DNA from: an uncultured Alphaproteobacteria bacterium | GTDB taxonomy: Bacteria; Pseudomonadota; Alphaproteobacteria; Rhizobiales; Aestuariivirgaceae | DNA: 64,000 nt | Reading direction: 5' to 3' | Assembly (NCBI GenBank): GCA_945957365.1 | Contig: CAMFKI010000016.1 | Location: 19,810 to 83,809, forward strand | Shown here: positions 46,600-55,843 of the stretch, piece after piece | Layout of the letters: each line of letters starts with the position of its first letter | Numbering within the stretch: the stretch's first letter is position 1 | Notes under the pieces: generated by a model | Told to the model about the DNA's origin: nothing | The model's input: the letters and a program-made list of their open reading frames with translations, nothing else | Databases searched by the model: none | Made by a program: the position numbers and the translations under genes

Positions 46600-46785
46600 A
46601 TGGCCGTTCCACGCAAGAAAATGTCCAAGAGCCGTATCGGCATGCGCCGTTCGGGCCACCAGGAGCAGACCGTGACCTGGGTCGAGGACAAGAAGTCGGG
46701 CGAGCTCCGCCGCCCCCACCACATCGACCTGAAGACCGGCCTCTACAAGGGCCGCCAGGTTCTCACGGTGAAGGCCGAAGGCTAA
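46600..46785 (+). CDS. rpmF: 50S ribosomal protein L32
   Basis: The 61-residue basic protein [20 protein letters not shown] is canonical L32 of the alphaproteobacterial type, lacking the zinc Cys motif of some relatives. ATG 46600 follows GGAG by 7 nt; an upstream in-frame ATG (46588) would overlap that site. A strong terminator follows. Confidence 0.97.
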   Translation: MAVPRKKMSKSRIGMRRSGHQEQTVTWVEDKKSGELRRPHHIDLKTGLYKGRQVLTVKAEG

Positions 46786-46810
46786 GCCTTCCGTCACCGC
46801 CGACGCTTCG

Positions 46811-46836
46811 AAGCCAGCCCTTGGGCTGGCTTTTTG
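46811..46836 (+). terminator. Rho-independent terminator of rpmF
   Basis: AGCCAGCC and GGCTGGCT pair perfectly around CTTG and are followed by TTTTGCGTTTT. It lies 26 bp after the rpmF stop. Confidence 0.9.
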
Positions 46837-46856
46837 CGTTTTGGGGCGCCGCGCGT

Positions 46857-47007
46857 CCTTCTCCCGTTGCGAAGCAATGGGAGAAGGTGCCCGAAGGGCG
46901 GATGAGGGCCTCTGTCCGCGAGTCCTTCTGTCGAATGTCCAGCCACGCCGCACCAGCCCTCATCCGGCCTGTCGGCCACCTTCTCCCATCCTGCGGACGG
47001 GAGAAGG
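46857..47007. repeat. Intergenic repeat of the CCTTCTCCC type
   Basis: CCTTCTCCC and GGGAGAAGG occur twice, at both ends of a 151-bp block (46857-46885 and about 46978-47007). Between them lie the inverted pair GGATGAGGG (46900-46908) and CCCTCATCC (46957-46965). The nested palindromes match a repeat family common between genes in Hyphomicrobiales. It lies in the convergent rpmF/ald gap. Confidence 0.75.
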
Positions 47008-47039
47008 GGCATTCCTCAGACGCTATGTCTCGCCTCAAC

Positions 47040-47224
47040 GCCGTCATGCCAGCGAAAGCCGGCACCCCGCTTTAATGAAGTTCGTAACGATTGATTTCGG
47101 GCATTCACCAACCAAGCTAGCCCCCTAGGTGACAGCCAGAGAAGGCCGCCTTACGACCTCTGTGAGCCTCCTGAGACCGCATCTGGAGCCCAAAGCGGGG
47201 CCCAGCTTTCGCTGGGGTGACGGC
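47040..47224. repeat. Palindromic repeat A3, stretched form with 118-bp centre
   Basis: The left arm (47040-47073) and right arm (47192-47224) are imperfect reverse complements of the same family as copies A1 and A2. The centre here is about 118 bp instead of 21-25 bp and contains no gene. It may be a diverged copy with an insertion in the loop. Confidence 0.6.
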
Positions 47225-47240
47225 CAAGGTGGGTAAAGCA

Positions 47241-47266
47241 AAACGCCCGGCTTGCGCCGGGCGTTT
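47241..47266. terminator. Rho-independent terminator of ald
   Basis: AAACGCCCGGC and GCCGGGCGTTT form a perfect 11-bp stem with a TTGC loop. On the minus strand it is followed by TTGCTTT, fitting termination of ald transcription 25 bp after its stop codon. It also has T-rich sequence on the plus side. Confidence 0.88.
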
Positions 47267-47290
47267 CGCGTTTCAGCCTTGCGGTGCGGC

Positions 47291-48406
47291 TCAGGCCAGC
47301 AGCTTCTCCGCCGGCACGTAGGTGTAGCCGAGGTCGTCGGCGACCGCCTTGTAGGTCACCTTGCCGTCGGCCACGTTGAGGCCGTTGCGCAGGTGGGGGT
47401 CGTCGAGCAGCGCCTTCTTCCAGCCCTTGTTGGCGATGGCCAGGGCGAAGGGCAGCGTGACGTTGTTGAGCGCATAGGTCGAGGTGCGTGCAACGCCGCC
47501 CGGCATGTTGGCGACGCAATAGTGGATGACGCCGTCGACCACGTAGGTCGGTTCGGCATGGGTGGTGGCCTTGGAGGTTTCGGCACAGCCGCCCTGGTCG
47601 ATGGCGACGTCGACGAGAACCGAGCCCGGCTTCCAGTCCTTCAGCATCGCCTTGGTGACGAGCTTCGGGGCCGCGGCGCCGGGGATCAGCACGCCGCCGA
47701 TCACGAGGTCGGCCGTGGCGCATTCGTCTTCCACCGCGCCCTGGGTCGAGTAGATGGTCTTGATCGCGGTGCCGAAGCGGGCGACCAGCTCTTCCATGCG
47801 GTCGACGTTCTTCTCGAGGATGGTCACGTCCGCGCCCATGCCCAGCGCCACGACGGCGGCATTGGTGCCGACGACGCCGCCGCCGAGGATCACCACCTTG
47901 CCCGGCGCCACGCCGGGAACGCCGCCCAGCAGGACGCCGAGGCCGCCCTGCGCCTTCTCGAGGCAATGGGCGCCGGACTGCACCGACATGCGGCCGGCGA
48001 CCTGGCTCATCGGAGCCAGCAGCGGCAACCCGCCGCGCGGCGAGGTGACGGTCTCATAGGCGATGCAGACGGCGCCCGAGGCGACGAGGTCCTTGGTCTG
48101 CTCCGGATCGGGCGCGAGGTGGAGGTAGGTGTAGAGGATCTGGCCGGGGCGCAGCATCTTGCGCTCGACGGCCTGCGGTTCCTTCACCTTCACGATCATG
48201 TCGGCCTTGGCGAAGATCTCCGCCGCGGTGGCGATGATCTTGGCGCCGGCGGCGGTGTAATGTGCGTCGGTGGCGCCGATGCCGGAACCGGCATTGGCCT
48301 GCACCCAGACCTCGTGGCCGTGGCGCACGGCTTCCTTCACCGAGGTGGGCGTCATGCCCACGCGGTATTCGTGATTCTTGATTTCCTTCGGAACGCCGAT
48401 GAGCAT
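47291..48406 (-). CDS. ald: Alanine dehydrogenase
   Basis: The 371-residue enzyme begins [20 protein letters not shown], the Ald/PntA N terminus. It has [10 protein letters not shown] with the catalytic-region His and the NAD-binding [20 protein letters not shown]. It reversibly deaminates L-alanine to pyruvate and ammonia with NAD. It is divergent from an Lrp/AsnC regulator, the common arrangement in which alanine or Lrp controls ald. Confidence 0.95.
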   Translation of the reverse strand: MLIGVPKEIKNHEYRVGMTPTSVKEAVRHGHEVWVQANAGSGIGATDAHYTAAGAKIIATAAEIFAKADMIVKVKEPQAVERKMLRPGQILYTYLHLAPDPEQTKDLVASGAVCIAYETVTSPRGGLPLLAPMSQVAGRMSVQSGAHCLEKAQGGLGVLLGGVPGVAPGKVVILGGGVVGTNAAVVALGMGADVTILEKNVDRMEELVARFGTAIKTIYSTQGAVEDECATADLVIGGVLIPGAAAPKLVTKAMLKDWKPGSVLVDVAIDQGGCAETSKATTHAEPTYVVDGVIHYCVANMPGGVARTSTYALNNVTLPFALAIANKGWKKALLDDPHLRNGLNVADGKVTYKAVADDLGYTYVPAEKLLA

Positions 48407-48500
48407 TGAAATTCCTCCCTCAATGATGGGCGCAACCTAGCAAATCCGGGTTGAAATGATTTTCCGAAGAGGCTTCCGGAGCACCGCAGCATTGAAATTC

Positions 48501-48530
48501 CATTCGAGGATATGCTAAGAACTTCGAATG
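48501..48530. promoter_or_regulatory. Inverted repeat over the Lrp-type gene start
   Basis: CATTCGA (48501-48507) and TCGAATG (48524-48530) are perfect arms 16 bp apart; the second includes the ATG of the regulator gene. The position suits autoregulation and control of divergent ald, but no Lrp consensus was tested. Confidence 0.35.
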
Positions 48531-48995
48531 AAATCCCACGAACTGGACAAGACGGACAAGATCATCCTGTCCGAGCTGCAGAAGAACGCCCAGCGTCCGA
48601 TTGCCGAACTGGCGCAGAAGGCGGGCCTATCGCCATCCACTTGCCACCGCCGCGTCAAGCTGCTGGAGGAGGCGGGCGTCATCCAGGGCTACACGGCGAA
48701 TCTCGACCGCGCCGCACTGGGGCTGGCCAACGAGTTCTTCGTCGAGGTCTCGCTCTCCGCCCAGACCGAGGAGGCCTTCGAGAAATTCGAGAAGGCGGTG
48801 CAGCGCGTGCCGGAGATTCTCGAATGCCACCTGATGAGCGGCCAGTTTGACTACCTGCTGCGCGTTGCCGCCACCGATCCGACGGACTATGAGCGCATCC
48901 ACCGCTCGCGAATCTCGCGCCTTCCCGGCGTGCAGCGCATCCAGTCCTCGCTCGCACTCCGCACGGTGAAGGGCTGGGCGGGCTATCCGATCTGA
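48528..48995 (+). CDS. Lrp/AsnC family transcriptional regulator
   Basis: The 155-residue protein has an N-terminal helix-turn-helix (LDKTDKIILSELQKNAQRPI, then LSPSTCHRRVKLLEEAGVI). A RAM ligand-binding domain (about 70-150) contains VPEILECHLMSGQFDYLLRV. It probably senses an amino acid and controls the divergent ald gene. No strong ribosome site is visible before the ATG. Confidence 0.92.
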   Translation: MKSHELDKTDKIILSELQKNAQRPIAELAQKAGLSPSTCHRRVKLLEEAGVIQGYTANLDRAALGLANEFFVEVSLSAQTEEAFEKFEKAVQRVPEILECHLMSGQFDYLLRVAATDPTDYERIHRSRISRLPGVQRIQSSLALRTVKGWAGYPI

Positions 48996-49000
48996 GGTCA

Positions 49001-49753
49001 ATGATGAGTCTGAAGTCTCTTCCCGTCCACATGCTCTGGGCCTCCGGCGAACTCTCGCGGCTTGCGCGCCTGAGCCTCGCCAGCTTCGTGAGCCAGGGTT
49101 ATCGCGTGACGCTGTGGAGCTATGACCCCGAACATCTCCGCGCCGAATTCGCCGATGTGCAGGATGCCGCCGCGTTGCTGCCGATGCCGGAGGGCGACGC
49201 GTACAACATGGCCTATCTCACCAGCCTGTTCCGCTATCGCGTGCTGGCCGAGCGGGGCGGCATCTGGGCCGATCTCGATGTTGTGGCGCTCACCGATGAG
49301 CCCAGGATCGCGGCGCGCCCGCTGATCGCCTCCGAGAAGCGCCGCCCCTTCCGCCACGCCGAGCCCACGGCCACGGGCGAGAGCCTCACCCAGGTCACCA
49401 ACTGCTTCATGGCGAACCCCAATCCCCGCCCCGATGACCTCTGGCACCGCGCGGTGGACCGCGTGGCAGCACTCAATCCCGAAGACCGGACGTGGGAAAA
49501 CGTCGGCCCGCACATGCTGTCGGGGCTCATGTTGCGCCACCCCGACGAGGACATCGATATCCTGCCGCCGGAGGCGGTCGATCCCGTCGCATGGTGGAAC
49601 GTGCCCGGCTTTTTCCTCGAGCCGCGGGATGCGCCGCCTGCGCCCTTCATGCACATGTACGCCACGATCTGGACCAGGCGCGGCGTTGACGCCGAGATGC
49701 CGTTCCCGCCTGCCTCGCTGGCGGGCCGCTTGTGGAAACGCTTCGGCCTCTAG
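49001..49753 (+). CDS. DXD glycosyltransferase (GT32-like sugar-binding type)
   Basis: The 250-residue cytoplasmic protein has HMLWASGELSRLARLSLASF near the start. The nucleotide-sugar DXD motif is in RVLAERGGIWADLDVVAL, as in Gly_transf_sug/GT32 proteins. It likely adds a sugar to a surface polysaccharide or lipid; donor and acceptor are unknown. Two adjacent ATGs (49001 and 49004) exist, and GAGG spacing favours the second slightly. Its stop shares a CTAG with the convergent DMT gene. Confidence 0.75.
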   Translation: MMSLKSLPVHMLWASGELSRLARLSLASFVSQGYRVTLWSYDPEHLRAEFADVQDAAALLPMPEGDAYNMAYLTSLFRYRVLAERGGIWADLDVVALTDEPRIAARPLIASEKRRPFRHAEPTATGESLTQVTNCFMANPNPRPDDLWHRAVDRVAALNPEDRTWENVGPHMLSGLMLRHPDEDIDILPPEAVDPVAWWNVPGFFLEPRDAPPAPFMHMYATIWTRRGVDAEMPFPPASLAGRLWKRFGL

Positions 49754-50685
49754 GCCAGCGAACGGTCCAGTGCCCGGTCGCGCAGGATCATCAGGATACC
49801 TGCCACGATGACGATGCCTGCGCCGACCCAGGTAAGGAAATCCGGGAAATCCCCGAACAGCACGATCCCGTAGAACACTGCCCAGATCATCGCCGAATAC
49901 TCGAAAGGCGCCACGAAGTTCGTCTCCGCCAGCCGGTAGGCATTGATGAACAGGATCATCGCGCTGGCGGCGAACAGGCCGTGCCCGAACAGCAACGTCG
50001 CATCGAAGGCGCTCGGCCAGACCGGGGGCCGCGACAGGAACACCATGCTCGGATGCGTGAAATGGCCAAAGTCGAATGCGTTGAAGACGATGCCGATCGA
50101 CAGCGCCATTGCCGCATAGATGAAGTTCTGCCACGCCGCGATCACGATCGGCGGCACCTTCTGCGACAGCGGCCGGCCCAGCATCTGTCCCACGGCGTAG
50201 CCCATGGCGGAGCCTAAGGCCAGCAGCGAGGCCGGCTCGAACACGCCCGCACCGGGCCGCACCATGATCAGCACGCCGATGAAGCCCGCGATGATGGCGA
50301 GCCAGCGGTGCAGCCGCACCCGCTCATGCAGCATGGGCCCTGCGAGCCCCGCCACGAAAAACGGCATGGTGAAATAGATCGCCACCGCATTGGCGATCGG
50401 GATCGCCGCAATGGCCAGCACGAAACACAGATAGGCCGCCGCCAGGATGGCGCCGCGCAGGCAGATCCGCGGCCACAGCGGGGTGGCGATCGACCAGCCG
50501 CGCGCCTCGCGCCACATCACGAAGGCAATCACCGGCAGCGAACCGATGCAACGGAACAGCAGGGTTTCGGAGGCCGGATAGCCGGAGGACATGTATTTGA
50601 CCACCGCATCCTGCGCCGAGGCCAGGCCCACGCCCGTCAGGATGCAGACCATGGCCATCGCCCGGTTGTCGGTGGCAAGCTTCAT
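49750..50685 (-). CDS. EamA/DMT-family transporter
   Basis: The 311-residue protein has about ten helices in two EamA repeats (about 10-145 and 160-300). LRGAILAAAYLCFVLAIAAI and FEYSAMIWAVFYGIVLFGD are typical of each half. It is a drug/metabolite exporter family member of unknown substrate. It starts 3 bp after the MocR stop, so regulator and transporter form one operon. Confidence 0.88.
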   Translation of the reverse strand: MKLATDNRAMAMVCILTGVGLASAQDAVVKYMSSGYPASETLLFRCIGSLPVIAFVMWREARGWSIATPLWPRICLRGAILAAAYLCFVLAIAAIPIANAVAIYFTMPFFVAGLAGPMLHERVRLHRWLAIIAGFIGVLIMVRPGAGVFEPASLLALGSAMGYAVGQMLGRPLSQKVPPIVIAAWQNFIYAAMALSIGIVFNAFDFGHFTHPSMVFLSRPPVWPSAFDATLLFGHGLFAASAMILFINAYRLAETNFVAPFEYSAMIWAVFYGIVLFGDFPDFLTWVGAGIVIVAGILMILRDRALDRSLA

Positions 50686-50688
50686 GCC

Positions 50689-52152
50689 TCAGCGCCGCAC
50701 GAGGTCCGAGAGGATGCGGATGCCGGGCTCGATCTTCTGTTCGGCAATCGACGAAAAGGCGAGGCGGTAGAAATTGCGCGGCGCATCCACCGCGCCGAAG
50801 GTGATGTGGCCGGGCTCGATGAGCACGCCCTTGGCCGCTGCCGTCCTGCCCAGTTCGTCGCTGTCGAGCCCCGCCGGACCCTTCACCCAGAAACTCGTGC
50901 CGCCGAAACTCGGAACACGGCTCGAATCCGGCAGATGCTGCTTGAGTGCCTCGCCCATGATCTCCCAGCGGGTGCGATAGGCGCGGTGCAGGCGGCGGAT
51001 CAGCGTGTCGTGATGGCCGAGCGACAGGAAGAGAGCGGCCGTCCGCTGGTTGTTGTTCGGCGCATGCCGCACCATCAGCCGCCGCAGCGCGCGGGCCTCC
51101 GCCACGATGTTCCTGGGCGCCACGAGAAAGCCCAGCCGCAGACCCGGAAACAGCGTCTTCGACAGCGAGCCCACATAGATCACCCGGCCGTCGTCATCGA
51201 GCGACTTCAGCGCCGGGCAGGGCTCGTTCACGTAGTTGGTCTCGAATTCGTAGTCATCCTCGATGATCACCACATCATGCTTGGCAGCGCGCTTCAGCAG
51301 GTCCATGCGACGCTCCAGCGGCATGGTCACGGTCGTCGGGAACTGGTGGCTCGGCGTGGTGAAGACGAGATCGCAGGCGTCGAAGGCATCCGATGGGACG
51401 AGCCCCTTGTCGTCCACCGGCAGCAGCGTGACGTGGTCGGTGCGCAGGTTGAAGGTGTTGCGCACGTCCGGATAACCCGGCTCCTCCATGCCGACCCTGG
51501 TGTTGGCGCCCACCAGCAGCGTGGTCAGGAGATAGAGCGCGTTCTGCGCCCCGAGCGTCACCAGGATCTCGTCGTCATTCGCCATGATGCCGCGGCGCGG
51601 CAGGATGCGGCGGCGGATCTGCTCGACGAGCAGCGGGTCGTCGTTGGCCCAGGTGTCGTTGGTCCAGGACCCGAGCCACTTCTTGCCCAGCGCCTGCCGG
51701 GCGCAGTCACGCCACTCGGCCAGCGGGAACAACGTGTGGTCCACCTGGCCATAGATGAAGGGGTAGGGATAGGACTGCCAGTCCATCGGCTTCGAGACGT
51801 TGACCTGCTGGGCGGGCCGCATGGTGAGGCGCCGGGACCATGCGATTCCGGTGCCGGGTGCAGCATGCTTCAGGGGCTGCTTTGGCGCAGAAATGCCCTC
51901 CAGCGCCTTCTCCGACACGTAGTAGCCGGAGCGCTCCTTCGCCATGAGGTAGCCATCGTCGAGCAGGCCCTGATAGGCCAGGACCACGGTGTTGCGCGAC
52001 ACGCCAAGGCTCTTTGCCATCTTGCGGGTGGACGGAATCGGTTCATCCCGGGCAAGCTGCCCGTCGAGGATGGCGGAGACCAGCGCCTCGCGGATCTGGG
52101 TCTGGAGGCTGGCGTGTTCGTTTCGGCGGATATGGACGAGCCAGTCGCGCAT
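50689..52152 (-). CDS. MocR-type regulator (GntR helix-turn-helix plus aminotransferase domain)
   Basis: The 487-residue protein has a GntR winged helix (about 10-80, with LARDEPIPSTRKMAKSLGVS and NTVVLAYQGLLDDGYL). A class I aminotransferase-like domain follows, with PLP Lys in YVGSLSKTLFPGLRLGF. MocR proteins sense PLP or an amine adduct and control nearby transport or catabolic genes. It is followed by a DMT transporter and is divergent from the molybdoenzyme operon. A palindromic operator-like site lies 24 nt before its ATG. Confidence 0.9.
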   Translation of the reverse strand: MRDWLVHIRRNEHASLQTQIREALVSAILDGQLARDEPIPSTRKMAKSLGVSRNTVVLAYQGLLDDGYLMAKERSGYYVSEKALEGISAPKQPLKHAAPGTGIAWSRRLTMRPAQQVNVSKPMDWQSYPYPFIYGQVDHTLFPLAEWRDCARQALGKKWLGSWTNDTWANDDPLLVEQIRRRILPRRGIMANDDEILVTLGAQNALYLLTTLLVGANTRVGMEEPGYPDVRNTFNLRTDHVTLLPVDDKGLVPSDAFDACDLVFTTPSHQFPTTVTMPLERRMDLLKRAAKHDVVIIEDDYEFETNYVNEPCPALKSLDDDGRVIYVGSLSKTLFPGLRLGFLVAPRNIVAEARALRRLMVRHAPNNNQRTAALFLSLGHHDTLIRRLHRAYRTRWEIMGEALKQHLPDSSRVPSFGGTSFWVKGPAGLDSDELGRTAAAKGVLIEPGHITFGAVDAPRNFYRLAFSSIAEQKIEPGIRILSDLVRR

Positions 52153-52194
52153 TTGGTCCCTGTGAACGCTCTGTCTGGACCTATCATAGGTCCA
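52153..52194. promoter_or_regulatory. MocR/TauR-like operator in the divergent gap
   Basis: TGGACCTA-TCA-TAGGTCCA (52176-52194) is a perfect palindrome. With the preceding base, CTGGACCTAT matches the CTGGACYTAA half-site of TauR-type MocR regulators at nine of ten positions. A further TTGGTCC lies at 52153-52159. The site is between MocR and the molybdoenzyme operon and could control both. Confidence 0.6.
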
Positions 52195-52241
52195 AGAGAG
52201 CCGGTAGAGTAGAAAAGATTGAACCCCTAGGCCGGAAGCGC

Positions 52242-55049
52242 ATGACCGAACCCGTCGTAAACACCTCGCTGAAGAACTGGGACGAGGTGAAGACCACCAC
52301 CTGCTACATGTGCGCCTGCCGCTGCGGCATCAGGGTCCAGCTGAAGGACGGGCGCGTCACCTACATCGACGGCAACCCGAAGCATCCGGTGAACAAGGGC
52401 GTCATTTGCGGCAAGGGTGCCGCGGGCATCATGCAGCATTATTCGCCGGGGCGCCTCTCGAAGCCGCTGCTGCGCGTGGGCGAGCGCGGCACGGGCGAGT
52501 TCCGGGAGATCGAATGGGACGAGGCTCTGGGCCTCGCCGCCGGTTGGCTCTCCGAGGTGCGCGCCAAGGACCCGAAGAAGCTCGCCTTCTTCACCGGCCG
52601 TGACCAGAGCCAGGGCCTGACCGGATGGTGGGCCACGCAGTTCGGCACGCCCAACTACGCTGCCCACGGCGGCTTCTGCTCCGTCAACATGGCGGCGGCG
52701 GGGCTCTACACCTTCGGCGGTTCGTTCTGGGAATTCGGCGAACCGGACTGGAAGCACACGAAGTACTTCCTGCTTTTCGGCGTCGCGGAAGACCACGGCT
52801 CCAACCCCATCAAGAAGGGTTTGGGGCGGCTGAAGGAACGGGGCGCCAAGATCGTCTCGATCAACCCGATCCGCACCGGCTATTCGGCGATCGCGGATGA
52901 ATGGATCGGCATTCGCCCCGGCACGGACGGGCTCTTCGTCGGCGCGCTGATCCACGAACTTCTCACCGCCCAGAAGATCGACGGCGAATACCTGCTGCGC
53001 TACACCAATTCGCCGTGGCTGATCGTGGAAAATCCGGGCGGCGCCGATGACGGACTGTTTGTCCGAAATGCGCAGAATTCCGCACTGGTCTGGGACAGCC
53101 ATTCGGGGACACCGATGCCGGCGCTTTCACCCGATGCGGCGCCGAAGCTCATGGGGCGGTTCAAGATGCCCGACGGCCGCCGCGTCGTCACGGCCTTCAC
53201 CCTCATCGCAGAACGCTTCATCGACGCCGAATGGTCGGCGGACAGCGTTGCCGAGCGCTGCGGAGTTCCGGCTGAAACCATCAAGCGCATCGCGGCCGAA
53301 CTGGCCCGCACCGCCTTCGAGGAGACGATCGCGCTCGACGTTCCGTGGACGGACCATCTCGGCCGCTATCACGAAAAGATGGTAGGACGTCCGGTCTCGA
53401 TGCATGCGATGCGCGGCATCTCCGCCCATGCCAACGGCTTCCAGACCTGCCGCACCATCCACCTGCTGCAGATCCTGCTCGGTACAATCGATGTCCCCGG
53501 CGGCTTCCGCTACAAAGCGCCATTCCCAAAGCCGGCACCGCCCGGCGTGAAGCCGGCGGGAAAGCCCGGCCAGGTGAAGCCCAACACGCCGCTGCCCGGT
53601 CCGCCGCTGGGCTTCGTGACCTCGCCGGAAGACCTGCTGATCGATGCCGAGAGCACGCCGCAGCGCCTCGACAAGGCCTACAGCTGGGATGCCCCTCTGG
53701 CGGCGCACGGCATGATGCACATGGTCATCACCAATGCCGCGAAGAAGGACCCCTACGGCATCGATGTCCTGTTCATGTACATGGCCAACATGAGCTGGAA
53801 CTCGGCGATGAACGTGCCGGACACCATCAGATACCTGACGCAGAAGGAAGCGGACGGCTCATACACGATACCCAAGATCATCTATTCGGATGCCTATGCC
53901 TCGGAGATGGTGCATTACGCCGACCTGGTCCTGCCCGACACCACTTACCTGGAGCGCTGGGACTGCATCTCGCTTCTCGATCGCCCGATATCCGAGGCCG
54001 ATGGGCCTGCGGACTCGATCCGCCAGCCCGTCGTCGAGCCCGAGCGCGACGTGCGACCGTTCCAGACCGTGCTGCTCGATCTCGGCACCAGGCTGGGCCT
54101 TCCAGGCATGACGCGCACCGATGGGTCGCCGCGTTACCCCGGCGGCTATCCGGATTACATCGTCAATCACGAGCGGGCGCCCGGCATCGGCCCCCTCGCC
54201 GGCTACCGTGGCCCCAACGGCCGCGCGCAGGGGAGGGGCACGCCCAACCCCGAACAGCTGCAGCACTACATCGACAATGGCTGTCACTGGTTCTACGAAC
54301 TGCCCGATCACATGAAATATTATCGCCATGTGAACTGGGCCTATCTCGACTGGGCCACGTTCTTTGGCTTCATCGGCAAGCCGGAGCCGGTCATCCACCA
54401 GCTCTATTGCGAACCGCTGCAGAAGTTCCGGCTTTCGGCGCAGGGGCACGGCAAGGTCGTTCCGCCGGCGGAGCATCGCCAGCGCATCGCGAACCACTTC
54501 GATCCCATCCCCTTCTGGTATCCGCCCTTCGAGGGCGAGATGGTGTCGGAGACGGAGTTTCCCATGCATGCCGTCACCCAGCGGCCGATGGCCATGTATC
54601 ATTCCTGGGGTTCGCAGAATGCCTGGCTTCGCCAGATCATGTCGCGCAACTGGCTCTACATGGCGCGTGAAATGGCGGCGAAACTCAAGGTGGCGGATGG
54701 CGACTGGGTCACCGTCACGTCGCATCACGGGAAGATCAAGGCGCAGGCCAAGCTGATGGACGGCGTCAATCCCGAGACCGTCTGGACCTGGAATGCCATC
54801 GGCAAGCGTTCCGGCACATGGGGCCTGAAGCCTGGCTCGGACGAGTCGAAGGAGGGTTTCCTGCTGAACCACCTGATCTCCGAACTGCTCCCCGAGCGGG
54901 AGGGAGGCTATCGCTATTCGAACAGCGACCCGGTGACGGGGCAAGCCGCCTGGTACGATCTTCGTGTCCGCGTCGAGAAGGCCTCCGACCAGTCGGACGT
55001 CAGCGCGCCGCAGTTCGCCACGCTGAAGCCGCTCGAGAGGGTCGAATGA
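52242..55049 (+). CDS. Molybdopterin oxidoreductase catalytic subunit without Tat signal
   Basis: The 935-residue protein is the large subunit of a complex iron-sulfur molybdoenzyme. The 4Fe-4S ligands are Cys21, Cys24, Cys28 and Cys56. The likely molybdenum ligand is Cys146 in FGTPNYAAHGGFCSVN, as in polysulfide, thiosulfate and arsenate reductases. A molydop-binding domain is at the C terminus (from about 775). There is no Tat signal; the protein starts MTEPVVNTSLKNWDEVKTTT, so the active site should face the cytoplasm. The ferredoxin subunit overlaps it by 4 bp. The substrate cannot be named from sequence. Confidence 0.88.
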   Translation: MTEPVVNTSLKNWDEVKTTTCYMCACRCGIRVQLKDGRVTYIDGNPKHPVNKGVICGKGAAGIMQHYSPGRLSKPLLRVGERGTGEFREIEWDEALGLAAGWLSEVRAKDPKKLAFFTGRDQSQGLTGWWATQFGTPNYAAHGGFCSVNMAAAGLYTFGGSFWEFGEPDWKHTKYFLLFGVAEDHGSNPIKKGLGRLKERGAKIVSINPIRTGYSAIADEWIGIRPGTDGLFVGALIHELLTAQKIDGEYLLRYTNSPWLIVENPGGADDGLFVRNAQNSALVWDSHSGTPMPALSPDAAPKLMGRFKMPDGRRVVTAFTLIAERFIDAEWSADSVAERCGVPAETIKRIAAELARTAFEETIALDVPWTDHLGRYHEKMVGRPVSMHAMRGISAHANGFQTCRTIHLLQILLGTIDVPGGFRYKAPFPKPAPPGVKPAGKPGQVKPNTPLPGPPLGFVTSPEDLLIDAESTPQRLDKAYSWDAPLAAHGMMHMVITNAAKKDPYGIDVLFMYMANMSWNSAMNVPDTIRYLTQKEADGSYTIPKIIYSDAYASEMVHYADLVLPDTTYLERWDCISLLDRPISEADGPADSIRQPVVEPERDVRPFQTVLLDLGTRLGLPGMTRTDGSPRYPGGYPDYIVNHERAPGIGPLAGYRGPNGRAQGRGTPNPEQLQHYIDNGCHWFYELPDHMKYYRHVNWAYLDWATFFGFIGKPEPVIHQLYCEPLQKFRLSAQGHGKVVPPAEHRQRIANHFDPIPFWYPPFEGEMVSETEFPMHAVTQRPMAMYHSWGSQNAWLRQIMSRNWLYMAREMAAKLKVADGDWVTVTSHHGKIKAQAKLMDGVNPETVWTWNAIGKRSGTWGLKPGSDESKEGFLLNHLISELLPEREGGYRYSNSDPVTGQAAWYDLRVRVEKASDQSDVSAPQFATLKPLERVE

Positions 55050-55843
55050 CGTCGCTTCCGCCCCCGACGCCCAAGAAGCTGGGCCTCGTCATCGATCTCG
55101 ATACCTGTGTCGGCTGCCAGGCCTGCGCCACCTCGTGCAAGGAGTGGAACACCCAGGGCTACTCAGCACCCCTCACCGATACGAACCCCTACAGCGCCGA
55201 TCCTACGGGGGTCTGGCTCAACCGTGTTCACGGCTACGAGGTGAAGGAGCCCGGCCAGGAGCACTCGCGCATCGTCAATTTCCCGCGCTCGTGTCTGCAC
55301 TGCGAGGAGCCGGCCTGCGTGACCGTCTGCCCGACGGGAGCGAGCTACAAGCGTGCGGAAGACGGTATCGTGCTGGTCAATCCGGAGACCTGCATCGGCT
55401 GCAAGCTGTGTTCCTGGGCGTGTCCCTACGGCGCACGCGAATATGATCAGAGCCATGGCGTGATGAAGAAGTGCACGCTCTGCGTCGACCGCATCTACAA
55501 CGAGAATTTCGAGCCCGAAGACCGCCTGCCCGCCTGCGTGAAGGCCTGCCCCACGGGGGCGCGTCATTTTGGCGATCTTGGCGATGCGACCTCCGAGGTT
55601 TCGCTGCTGGTCGCGGAGCGTGGCGGCTATGACCTGCTGCCCCAGATGGGCTACAAGCCGGTCAACAAGTACCTGCCGCCGCGCGCCCGCCGCGACGCGA
55701 CGAACACGCGTGCGGAGGCGCTGCCGAAGCCCGATGGTTCCGCTTTCGACCGGCTGTTCCAGTGGGCCGACAAGGTGCTGTCTCCGAAGAACGCCTCGGC
55801 GCGCGCCAACGAGATCGACAATTCCGGAAAGCTGGAGGGCTGA
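55046..55843 (+). CDS. DmsB/NrfC-type four-cluster ferredoxin subunit
   Basis: The 265-residue protein holds four cysteine clusters: CVGCQACATSCKEW, CLHCEEPACVTVCPTGA, CIGCKLCSWACPYGA, and CTLC paired with CVKACPTGA. It carries electrons between the membrane subunit and the molybdenum protein. It lacks a signal peptide, matching the Tat-less catalytic subunit. It overlaps the upstream gene as ATGA and ends in TGATG. Confidence 0.92.
   Translation: MTSLPPPTPKKLGLVIDLDTCVGCQACATSCKEWNTQGYSAPLTDTNPYSADPTGVWLNRVHGYEVKEPGQEHSRIVNFPRSCLHCEEPACVTVCPTGASYKRAEDGIVLVNPETCIGCKLCSWACPYGAREYDQSHGVMKKCTLCVDRIYNENFEPEDRLPACVKACPTGARHFGDLGDATSEVSLLVAERGGYDLLPQMGYKPVNKYLPPRARRDATNTRAEALPKPDGSAFDRLFQWADKVLSPKNASARANEIDNSGKLEG

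Noticed and set aside
46857..47224. CRISPR-like array
   Set aside because: The repeats are inverted and nested, not direct repeats with regular spacers, and no cas gene is present.
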